Shown: positions 34,224 through 41,435 of the stretch, piece after piece
Layout of the letters: the number at the start of each line of letters is the position of its first letter
How positions within the stretch are numbered: the first letter of the stretch is position 1
Source: an uncultured Acidobacteriaceae bacterium
Lineage (GTDB): Bacteria > Acidobacteriota > Terriglobia > Terriglobales > Acidobacteriaceae
NCBI GenBank assembly: GCA_937879855.1
Contig: CALFMO010000066.1
Coordinates: 156,716 to 220,715 of the forward strand
Length of the DNA stretch: 64,000 bases
Direction: 5' to 3'
Notes under the pieces: model-generated
Database searches by the model: none
What the model was told of the DNA's origin: nothing
The model's input: only the letters and a program-made list of their open reading frames with translations
Program-made: the position numbers and the translations under genes

Positions 34224-36908
34224 ATGGCCACCCCGTCCCAACTTGTGGGGCAAACGGTTTCCCACTACCGTGTCCTCGAAAAGCTCGGCGGCGGCGGGAT
34301 GGGTGTCGTCTACAAGGCTGAGGACGTGAAGCTGCATCGGTTTGTCGCTTTGAAGTTTCTGCCTGACGAGGTAGCCAAGGATACCCAAGCTCTAGCCCGA
34401 TTCCAGCGCGAGGCACAGGCAGCCTCTGCGCTTAACCATCCAAACATCTGCACCATACACGAGATCGGCGAGCAAAACGGTCAACCCTTCATCGTCATGG
34501 AGTTCTTGGATGGCATGACTTTGAAGGCTCGGATCGCGGGGAAGCCATTGGACGTGGAAACCACACTCTCCCTTGCCATTGAGATCGCCGATGCTTTGGA
34601 CGCCGCGCACGCGGCTGGCATTATTCACCGGGACATCAAGCCTGCGAACATCTTCGTCACGAAGCGAGGACACGCCAAGGTTCTTGATTTCGGTCTTGCG
34701 AAGCTCTCGCTCAAGGCACAATCAGTGACCGAGGGCGCTCCTACGTTGGAAATTACCGACGAGCATCTCACCAATCCCGGTTCGACGCTCGGAACAATCG
34801 CCTACATGTCGCCTGAGCAGGTAAGGGGTAAGGAACTCGATCCGCGCACTGATTTGTTCTCCTTCGGCTCTGTCTTGTATGAGATGGCAACTGGAGCTTT
34901 GCCGTTTGGCGCTAACACCTCTGGTCTGGTGTTCGACGCAGTTCTAAACCGTGCTCCCGTTGCGCCTAGACGACTGAATCCCCAACTGCCTTCTCGGCTC
35001 GAAGATGTCGTTACAAAATGTCTTGAGAAAGATAGAGACCGCCGCTACCAGCATGCTTCGGAGGTGCGCACCGACCTGCAACGGCTCAAACGAGATTCGG
35101 AATCGGCGCGATTGACGCTGACGCAGCCGACCGTGCGGCCGAAACGATGGTTGCGTTGGCGAGTCCTTGCCGCAGCGTGCGGGGTCGCCGTCGTCGTCAT
35201 TCTGCTCGTGGTCGGCGCGAGGTGGAAAGGCTCTGGGACGCCCCTGCGCACAACGCTCTCGCAGGTGACATTTGCCGAGGGAGTCGAGGAGTATCCGGCG
35301 TGGTCGCCTGATGGCAAGGCGCTCCTCTACACTGGGGAAATCGGCAAAATCCGAAAAATTTTCCGCAAGGATTTGGCGTCCGGTCAGGACTCGCAACTAA
35401 CTCGTGGGGACTCCGACGAACTCCAGTCCGCTTGGTCACCCGATGGCAAGCAGGTTGCATTTGTGCGTGCCCGCCAACCCGGCGTAAAGCTACAACCCGG
35501 CGACGTTTTTGGACAGTTCCAAGATGGGGATGTATGGGTGCTCGATCTCGCGTCCGGCGAAGAAACCAAACTTGTTGAGAACGCCTTCAATCCGGCTTAC
35601 TCGCCTGATGGACAGCACATAGCAGTGGATGCATCTTGGGCTGGCCCGCGTCGTATCTGGGTACTCGACCGCCAAGGGCACAACCCTCAGCAGGTCACGA
35701 CAGATACCAGTGAGGAGGTCGCCCATATCGCACCTGCTTGGTCTCCTGATGGCACGAAGATTGTCTTCCAGAATCTTGTGCGGACGAAGTTCGACATTCG
35801 GACTGTGAACCTCGACTCGAAGCAGATGAACTGGATCACCAACGACTCCCTCACCAACATCCGCCCGTCATGGTCACGGTCAGGCAGGTTCATCTATTTC
35901 TCCTCGTACCGAAGCGGCGGCATAAACATCTGGCGGGCACGAGTGAACAAGAATGGAACACTAAGCGGTTCATTGCAACAGGTGACCACCGGAGCCGGGC
36001 AGGACGTTGAAGTCGCCGTTTCGCCCGACAGCGAGCGCCTCGCCTACGCGACGCTGCGCCAGAACGCCGACATTTGGAGGCTTCCAGTCTCGCCGCAAAC
36101 CGGACTCACAAACGGGACACCGGAGGCGGTGATCAGCACGACACGAGAAGACAGCAGAGGTTCATGGTCACCTGACAGCAAAATAATTGCCTTCAACTCC
36201 GACCGTGCTGGAGACATGAACATCTGGCTGTACACGTTCGCCGACTCAACCACGCGGCAACTTACCACAGGAAATGGAGGCGACTTCCAACCGAATTGGT
36301 CGCCGGACGAGAAAAAGATTGCTTTCTTCTCTTCCCGTTCGGGAAACCCGAACATATGGGAGGTGCAGATCGCCAGCGGAACTTTGAGGCGTCTAACATC
36401 GAACTCCGGGGTGAACGTCAATCCGTTCTACTCGCCGGACGGAAAACTGATCGCCTACCAGTCCGACCAGAGTGGTCGGCTTGAGGTCTGGGTCATGAAC
36501 GCAGATGGTAGCAACCCGCGTCGCTTGACGAATGTTGGCGTGATGGGGCATTTCATGCGTTGGGCTGCCGACGGATTGGGCATTGTCTTCCGCTGCACTT
36601 GCAGCGGAAAGCCTGCATCGATGAAGGTGTTTCTCAGTGGAGGCGAACCCCAACCCTTTGCGGAAACGATGATGGGCGGCTCGCACATGTCTTTCTCATC
36701 GGATCGCACCCGCATCATGGATGTCGTAGGGCACAAGGTACTCTGGGTTTCGCCAGTCAACGGAGGAAAGCCGGAGAAGGTCTACGAATTCCCCGACCCG
36801 GACGTGAGGATCGACTACCCAGTCTGGTCGCCGGACGGCAAGTGGGTCATGTTTGATCGCTTTCGCCCGCAGGGAGGCGACATCTGGGCTATTAGAGGCG
36901 TGGAGTAA
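34224..36908 (+). CDS. Ser/Thr protein kinase with TolB-like beta-propeller
   Basis: An 894-residue PknB-type kinase. Catalytic motifs are intact: LGGGGMGVVYKA (glycine loop), VALKFL (ATP lysine), HRDIKPANIF (catalytic loop) and VLDFGLAKL (DFG), all within residues 1-285. One membrane helix follows (WRVLAAACGVAVVVILLVVGA, about 312-335). The outside part carries repeated PAWSPDG/KIAFFS blades of a TolB/WD40-like six-bladed propeller to the end. The protein likely senses an envelope signal and phosphorylates cytoplasmic targets. It is followed 14 bp later by a small membrane-protein gene. A second kinase of this architecture is on the minus strand at 41436-44278. Confidence 0.9.
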   Translation: MATPSQLVGQTVSHYRVLEKLGGGGMGVVYKAEDVKLHRFVALKFLPDEVAKDTQALARFQREAQAASALNHPNICTIHEIGEQNGQPFIVMEFLDGMTLKARIAGKPLDVETTLSLAIEIADALDAAHAAGIIHRDIKPANIFVTKRGHAKVLDFGLAKLSLKAQSVTEGAPTLEITDEHLTNPGSTLGTIAYMSPEQVRGKELDPRTDLFSFGSVLYEMATGALPFGANTSGLVFDAVLNRAPVAPRRLNPQLPSRLEDVVTKCLEKDRDRRYQHASEVRTDLQRLKRDSESARLTLTQPTVRPKRWLRWRVLAAACGVAVVVILLVVGARWKGSGTPLRTTLSQVTFAEGVEEYPAWSPDGKALLYTGEIGKIRKIFRKDLASGQDSQLTRGDSDELQSAWSPDGKQVAFVRARQPGVKLQPGDVFGQFQDGDVWVLDLASGEETKLVENAFNPAYSPDGQHIAVDASWAGPRRIWVLDRQGHNPQQVTTDTSEEVAHIAPAWSPDGTKIVFQNLVRTKFDIRTVNLDSKQMNWITNDSLTNIRPSWSRSGRFIYFSSYRSGGINIWRARVNKNGTLSGSLQQVTTGAGQDVEVAVSPDSERLAYATLRQNADIWRLPVSPQTGLTNGTPEAVISTTREDSRGSWSPDSKIIAFNSDRAGDMNIWLYTFADSTTRQLTTGNGGDFQPNWSPDEKKIAFFSSRSGNPNIWEVQIASGTLRRLTSNSGVNVNPFYSPDGKLIAYQSDQSGRLEVWVMNADGSNPRRLTNVGVMGHFMRWAADGLGIVFRCTCSGKPASMKVFLSGGEPQPFAETMMGGSHMSFSSDRTRIMDVVGHKVLWVSPVNGGKPEKVYEFPDPDVRIDYPVWSPDGKWVMFDRFRPQGGDIWAIRGVE

Positions 36909-36922
36909 CGAGAAGGAGTACC

Positions 36923-37105
36923 ATGAATCGGGAACGGGCGCTGAAGGTTGTGTTGGTGTTGTTGGGACTGCTGTTTTCGCCGGGCGTCTATCCCTTGATG
37001 GTGTTTGTCAAGCAGTCGCCTGTTCTTGTTGTCATCGGCGTAACGCTGATCGCGCTGGCTCCGGCGAAGCAGTCAGCGGAGCGAATATCGGCAGCGGTGG
37101 TGTAG
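36923..37105 (+). CDS. Small membrane protein, possibly truncated
   Basis: A 60-residue protein with a good GAAGGAG ribosome-binding site and two hydrophobic stretches (VVLVLLGLLFSPGVYPLMVF and PVLVVIGVTLIALAP). The opening MNRERALKVVLVLLGLLF resembles a longer acidobacterial membrane protein family (DUF6632-like, from memory), whose usual second half is missing. It could therefore be a shortened gene. It starts 14 bp after the kinase gene and may be co-transcribed. Confidence 0.55.
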   Translation: MNRERALKVVLVLLGLLFSPGVYPLMVFVKQSPVLVVIGVTLIALAPAKQSAERISAAVV

Positions 37106-37150
37106 GCTTGCACTCCGGAAAGACGCCGACCCCTGAGTCACGTCCGAAGC

Positions 37151-37387
37151 TTACCTTCTATTCTGAATCCTGAATATGCAAGAGTCCACAGCCAAGTCAG
37201 ACTTGGGACAAGCGGGCCGCTCTATACTCAGCATGATATGCTTCGCCTCCGCACTGGTTAGCTTCTCTTCGAGTTGTTCGCTGACCACAAATTGAGCGCC
37301 AAACATCGCGGCCGCGTCTTGCAGCATGTGGCGTGCGCTTGAGTTTGTCGTCTGGCAAAAGCGTTCAGCAATTGTTTGTCCCGCCAT
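37151..37387 (-). CDS. Small hypothetical protein
   Basis: A 78-residue protein that I do not recognise. It reads like a soluble helical protein (MAGQTIAERFCQTTNSSARHM, GAQFVVSEQLEEKLTSAEAKHIML). The start is supported by a strong GAGGAGG seven bases upstream of the ATG on the minus strand; an in-frame start at 37408 lacks this. It lies between small genes of unknown role. Confidence 0.5.
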   Translation of the reverse strand: MAGQTIAERFCQTTNSSARHMLQDAAAMFGAQFVVSEQLEEKLTSAEAKHIMLSIERPACPKSDLAVDSCIFRIQNRR

Positions 37388-37458
37388 TACTAACGTCCTC
37401 CTCGGCAAATCTCAGGGTCAATCGGGCGTCGAGAGAACAGTCATTCCACTGCACTAGC

Positions 37459-37683
37459 TCAATACCATCGTTCCTTGGTCTGTGGCAGAGGCTTTCCGAT
37501 AGGCTCTTTGCCGTGCTCATTGCGTACATGCTTCAACATGGCCCGGGCGTCCTGCGTGCGACGGCTACCGATTCTGTCATCAAAGTCATTGACTCTCAGG
37601 GCGTGCGAGCACTCGTTGCAGGTGAGGGTTACGCCCATACTGCTCTTGGGAACGGTGTTGATCGTATACATCAGGCCGAGCAT
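37459..37683 (-). CDS. Small CxxC protein, zinc-finger-like
   Basis: A 74-residue protein with TLTCNECSHALRV and, 30 residues on, LKHVRNEHGKEP, giving a CX2C...HX4H arrangement that could bind zinc. ATG 37638 (MGVTLTCNEC) with AAGAG upstream is an alternative start that keeps the whole motif. No function can be assigned. Confidence 0.45.
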   Translation of the reverse strand: MLGLMYTINTVPKSSMGVTLTCNECSHALRVNDFDDRIGSRRTQDARAMLKHVRNEHGKEPIGKPLPQTKERWY

Positions 37684-37842
37684 ACCCGTTGCCTTTTCTA
37701 CCCCGTTGTGATCTCCATCACTTTCCAGTTACCTCGGTTTAAGAGAAGTGTTGCACCGAACGCGTGTCGGAAGCCTTACGAGCAGTGGGAGGCGAGAGGA
37801 GCGGCGTAGCGGCCCGTTGTCTGATGTGCCGAGGCTGGGACT

Positions 37843-38208
37843 TCAATTCTGACTGGCGCTGAATGTTCGGATGTATTTGATCACACCACGAATCTGCGGT
37901 TCCGTCAGCCCCGTGTGCAGGAAAGCATGTGGGTAGGACTTATGTCCCTTACCATGAGCGGTCGCGGCGTAGAGGTCGTCATCGCTCATCTGCCGTACTC
38001 GCTTTGACCGCAAATCCGGTACTGTCACCTTGGTGGCCGCAGCCGAGTGGCCGCTGCCGTCCCCTGCATGACAACGAGCGCACTTCTCGGAATACAAGGC
38101 ATTTTGAGCGGCACTCATTCCGGAGGGCAGTGTGCAGAAGGCGACAATGAGAACAATGCTGACCAAGTTCACCAAACTCTTCCTCGGCGCATCGTTGTTG
38201 GCTAGCAT
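37843..38208 (-). CDS. Secreted monoheme cytochrome c-like protein
   Basis: A 121-residue exported protein. ATG 38208 was chosen because a signal peptide follows (LVNLVSIVLIVAFCTLPSG). The heme site is CARCH at residues 43-47 with AGDGSG after it, as in small class I cytochromes of the cytochrome_CBB3 type. The usual distal Met in a GKGxMPxF segment is absent: the corresponding region reads GKGHKSYPHAFLHTGL, with His candidates instead. It ends with helix IRGVIKYIRTF. It would carry electrons in the periplasm, unless the ligand change gives it another role. Confidence 0.7.
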   Translation of the reverse strand: MLANNDAPRKSLVNLVSIVLIVAFCTLPSGMSAAQNALYSEKCARCHAGDGSGHSAAATKVTVPDLRSKRVRQMSDDDLYAATAHGKGHKSYPHAFLHTGLTEPQIRGVIKYIRTFSASQN

Positions 38209-38461
38209 TCGAATCGCCCGATCATACTCCGAGTGGAAGACGGAAACAAACCGCGCAAGCCACACCCTCTTCAGTCCCATACGGTGGCCGTTGAAATGGC
38301 GATGCCAATGTTCGCTGAACCAGACGTGAGGCTGCGTCAGGACTCTTTCAAGAGTGTGCAATTTTGAATAGACAGGAAATCAGTGAATGTGCAAATTGAC
38401 CCGAACAGGTAGGCGTGAAGGAATTGAAGCGGCTCTCCCCCCATCGCCCGCTCGTCCTCAA

Positions 38462-38499
38462 GTGGCGCAGCCAAGCGAATCGCTGCGCCACGCTTTTTT
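38462..38499 (+). terminator. Strong intrinsic terminator without an obvious upstream gene
   Basis: A perfect 10-bp stem GTGGCGCAGC/GCTGCGCCAC with a 10-base loop is followed by GCTTTTTTG. It faces the plus strand, yet the nearest annotated genes on both sides are on the minus strand. It lies in 38209-38713, a 505-base stretch without a gene that I can support. It may end a small RNA or an unrecognised short transcript. Confidence 0.65.
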
Positions 38500-38713
38500 G
38501 GGGGAAGTCGCGCATGATGAACGATAAACGAAGGCCGCTGTGCGATCTGTCGCCTGATCCAGACAAAAGCCCTGCCGACTCCAACTTGCTTGAACGCCTT
38601 GTTACCAGGGCGAAGGCTACTATCCAGTGGCCGCCAGACTGTCTCTGGCCGATCATGGATCACGGATGGGACACATAGCCACGACCGAGCTGCCCCTTGG
38701 GGTGCTGGGGTAA

Positions 38714-39607
38714 CTACGCCGCTGCTGCCTTCCGCATGGCGTTCATGTAGCTGTCCATTGACTGTGTTAACTGCGCATCCACTTCGTCCGCGATGGTCAT
38801 CACATCGGGAAGCAGCAAGCTGAAATCTAATAGACTCAGGTTGCTCTGCAACGTCCCGAACAGCGTCACTTGGAGAATGCGTGATTCGTGCACCAACATT
38901 GCCGGAGTGTAGCCTTGCTGATATCGCAGCTTGCCATGGGCGACGGCGGCCTCGGAGAACGCTGCATCGCTGTCCTTCGTGGTGGCACTGGGCTTGCTTA
39001 GGCGGACCACCAAGTCTCGAACCAGCTTCGGCAGATGTCCGGTACGTTCGTCGTCGCTGAGCGATAATTGGCTGAGTTCACTGCTCTCTTTTGCCCGCGC
39101 TAACCAGTCTGCGACAACACTGGCAATGCAGCGGTCCAGTATCGCGGCCACCCTCTGCTTTTCCACTCGAACAACAGGTTTGCGGGTAAGCATCTTTTCT
39201 TGGACGAGTTCCGCAAGCCTTCCGGCCTCAAACGGCTTCACGATGATTTCGTCCGCTTCCAGAAGGATAGCGGCCATGGCGCTCTGCACGTCGGGGTAGC
39301 CGCTGACCAGCAGGATAAGGGCACTGGGTTGGGAGTGGCGCATCGCGGTTACCACCGTAAATCCATCGCCGGGATTCGGCATGTGCAAATCCGTAATAAG
39401 AACATCAAAGGTCTCGGTCGTAATTAGCTTCAGGGCTTCGGTGACGTTGGAAGCAGCGACAACACCAAATCCCTTGTGTTCAAGAGTGGCAGTCATCATG
39501 TCGCGAACGGCATCATCGTCATCCACAAGCAGGACTTTATGCACGACAGGTCGTTCGGTCGGAACCATACTTGGAAATGGAACTATGGGTCGTTCGGTTG
39601 GAGTCAT
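38714..39607 (-). CDS. Response regulator with REC and RsbRD-like output domain
   Basis: A 297-residue protein. The REC domain (about residues 22-145) has LLVDDDDAVRDMMT, the phospho-acceptor in LITDLHMPNPGDG, VSGYPD and the conserved lysine in EIIVKPFE. The C-terminal 150 residues (SVVADWLARAKESSELSQL, DDERTGHLPKLVRDLVVRL, QQGYTPAMLVHESRILQV) look like the RsbRD N-terminal family linked to stressosome-type sensors. The N-terminus contains a short repeated PTERP(I/V)V stretch, so translation could also start at the second Met. A broken copy lies at 40661. Confidence 0.8.
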   Translation of the reverse strand: MTPTERPIVPFPSMVPTERPVVHKVLLVDDDDAVRDMMTATLEHKGFGVVAASNVTEALKLITTETFDVLITDLHMPNPGDGFTVVTAMRHSQPSALILLVSGYPDVQSAMAAILLEADEIIVKPFEAGRLAELVQEKMLTRKPVVRVEKQRVAAILDRCIASVVADWLARAKESSELSQLSLSDDERTGHLPKLVRDLVVRLSKPSATTKDSDAAFSEAAVAHGKLRYQQGYTPAMLVHESRILQVTLFGTLQSNLSLLDFSLLLPDVMTIADEVDAQLTQSMDSYMNAMRKAAAA

Positions 39608-39659
39608 GGCGGCGCTACCCCCATTAACGACTCCTGACAGTGTGACTTAGGCTCATTTT

Positions 39660-39842
39660 GTAAAGATGTTCACAATTGAACAGTTATTGAGATTGTTACT
39701 AGGTATCTTGGTGGAGTTGAAACTCACAAATGCGGTCATTGTTAGTGGCGAGCATCTGCCGTTCGACCCTCAAGCCGCTTCACGTGACCTGTTGTGTCGA
39801 TGTAGCTTTTGGGCCGAATCCCCCAAGGGTTCGGCTTTTTTT
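39660..39842 (+). ncRNA. Candidate small RNA ending in an intrinsic terminator
   Basis: From about 39660 to 39842 there is no convincing protein, but the stretch ends in a strong terminator (39813-39842). The start is not mapped, and the limits are approximate. The region diverges from the response regulator gene, so it could be transcribed from its own promoter. It is offered only as a candidate. Confidence 0.3.
39813..39842 (+). terminator. Intrinsic terminator
   Basis: GCCGAATCCC pairs with GGGTTCGGC (one bulged T) around a short loop, followed by seven T. The direction is plus strand. No annotated plus-strand gene ends here. Confidence 0.7.
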
Positions 39843-39883
39843 CGGCGTAGTTCTTATTGACAACATGGTGAGAATAGAAGCGT

Positions 39884-40126
39884 ATGATGATCTTGCACGT
39901 AAGAGAGTTGAAATATGCAATGTCAGCCAGCAGTGTTGCGCTTACACCTCCTCGTCCCCATCGCACCGGCATCCTAATGTCCGCCGCCGATCGCTTTGTG
40001 TCGTGTATCGATTGCCACTTAAGCGTCGAATTTCCTGCTGGGGCGCATTACGACATAATCGCGAGACAGTTCGAATCACATTTGTTGCGGCGTTCCACCC
40101 CAGTCAAAAAACGACGCGGCCACTGA
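39884..40126 (+). CDS. Small CxxC protein of unknown function
   Basis: An 80-residue protein; ATG 39920 (MSASSVALTPPRP) is an alternative start. The notable part is VSCIDCHLSVEFPAGAHYDII, a CX2C segment followed by FPAGAHYD, which has the look of a small metal-binding acidobacterial protein. The C-terminus is basic. It could be spurious; the protein-like middle segment is the only support. Bases 40127-40396 hold nothing that I recognise. Confidence 0.35.
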   Translation: MMILHVRELKYAMSASSVALTPPRPHRTGILMSAADRFVSCIDCHLSVEFPAGAHYDIIARQFESHLLRRSTPVKKRRGH

Positions 40127-40396
40127 AAGCGCCTGCCCACGGTGAAAGAATGATCGATGACGCATTTAGTGTCGAGGAAGGCGCGGCTTTGCTCCATGCG
40201 ATCTTCCCGAATTATCCGGACACACAGGAGATGCTGCCTGCGCCGAATATCCGGGTGTCTTGCGGACTTTGCGAGCCGAAGAACAGTGGCGAACCAGCAT
40301 CGAGCGCAGTACTGACGACAAGGCGGTCTGCCAAGAACATTTGATTCCCGGCACCACCATTACTGGCATGTGCCAAGATGCGAGAAGATATTTATT

Positions 40397-40603
40397 ATGA
40401 GCGATGAGCGCAACCCCGATTCCGACACGTGCGCAATGTGCGTGGACGCCAAGACGATTCTCCTTCCGACTGGCGAAAGGTACAGAGTGTGCGCACCCAA
40501 CAACTGGAAGAGTTACGAATGCGCCGCTAAACAGCTAGTGGCCCTGAAGAAGCCAGCAGCCCACGCTGATCTCGCACAACCAGCGAAGCCTCAGCGAGGG
40601 TAA
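40397..40603 (+). CDS. Small cysteine-containing hypothetical protein
   Basis: A 68-residue protein starting MSDERNPDSDTCAMCVDAK. It carries a CX2C pair and two more cysteines (RVCAPN and YECAA) spaced as in a small zinc-binding domain, then an Ala/Pro-rich tail. A purine-rich GAGAAGA precedes the ATG at 40397. No family is recognised. Confidence 0.45.
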   Translation: MSDERNPDSDTCAMCVDAKTILLPTGERYRVCAPNNWKSYECAAKQLVALKKPAAHADLAQPAKPQRG

Positions 40604-40660
40604 GCCCTTTGCTGCACTGATCCCGGTTGGATATGTTTACCATAACTGAAGCTGAGACGT

Positions 40661-41139
40661 GATGACGATGACCGTTGAAGTCAAGGGATTCGAAGTAGTC
40701 TCTGCAGCCAACGTGACGGAAGCACTGAAACTCATCACCACACAGACCTTTGATGTTCTGACCTTCACATGCGAATCCCATCGACGGTCTTAACCGTCGT
40801 CAGTGCGATGCGCTACTCCCAACCCAGTGCCCTTACCTTGTTGGTCAGCGGATACCCCGACGTGCAGAGCGCGATGTCCGTTATTCTTTTGGAGGCGGAC
40901 GAAATCCTCGTGAAACCGTTTGAGGTCCGCACGCTCGCTGATCTCGTCCGCGAGAAAATGCTGACTCGCAAACCTGCTGCCCGCATGCAAAAGGAGAGTG
41001 GCCGCGATATTGCGTTGTTGCACGGCCGATATCGTCGAAGGCTGGTTGGAGAAGGTCAAAAAGAGTAAAGAACTCAACTACGTTTCCCTTAGCGACCAAG
41101 AGCGAACTGGATATCTTCCCAAGCTGATTGAAGGGTAAG
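40661..41139 (+). pseudogene. Broken copy of the REC-RsbRD response regulator
   Basis: Three frames in turn match the protein at 38714: GFEVVSAANVTEALKLITTQTFDVL, then VVSAMRYSQPSALTLLVSGYPDVQSAM and EADEILVKPFE, then DIVEGWLEKVKKSKELNYVSLSDQERTGYLPKLI. At least two frameshifts and a deletion around the phospho-acceptor Asp break it. The N-terminal strand and the C-terminal half of the output domain are missing. It is a decayed duplicate on the opposite strand. Confidence 0.75.
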
Positions 41140-41174
41140 TGTCAGAGGAAACACACGGTTGACAGATTGAATCA

Positions 41175-41403
41175 GCAGCCGGCGTGGCTTCGCGCGGCAA
41201 GGACGGATCGGAGGCACAGGCCTGGTCCAGATAACCACTGCGCTTCTCAGAATCCATCGGCAGGGCGGCCTCCAGGACGGTTCTGATTTCCTGCCAGCGT
41301 TCCCCCGTCATGATGCAGCGTTCCTGTTTAACTGCCGATACAGCCATACTCGAGCCGAAGCCCACGAGCGTTCCACCGTCGCTGCGGAGATCGACAGGAC
41401 CTC
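41175..41403 (-). pseudogene. Duplicated fragment: sigma factor C-terminus plus kinase N-terminus
   Basis: On the minus strand this stretch encodes the end of an ECF sigma factor (VLSISAATVERSWASA ... RQLNRNAAS) overlapping the start of a kinase (MTGERWQEIRTVLEAALPMDSEKR), then degenerates. It matches 44135-44370, the junction of the intact sigma factor and kinase genes, with scattered substitutions. It directly abuts the broken response-regulator copy at 41139. Confidence 0.75.
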
Positions 41404-41435
41404 GGCTTCTCCGTTCGCACTAGGGGTGTCTAGGA

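Noticed and set aside
39730..40344. 204-codon plus-strand frame across the terminator at 39813
   Set aside because: It runs through a strong intrinsic terminator, has erratic composition and overlaps better-supported small frames.
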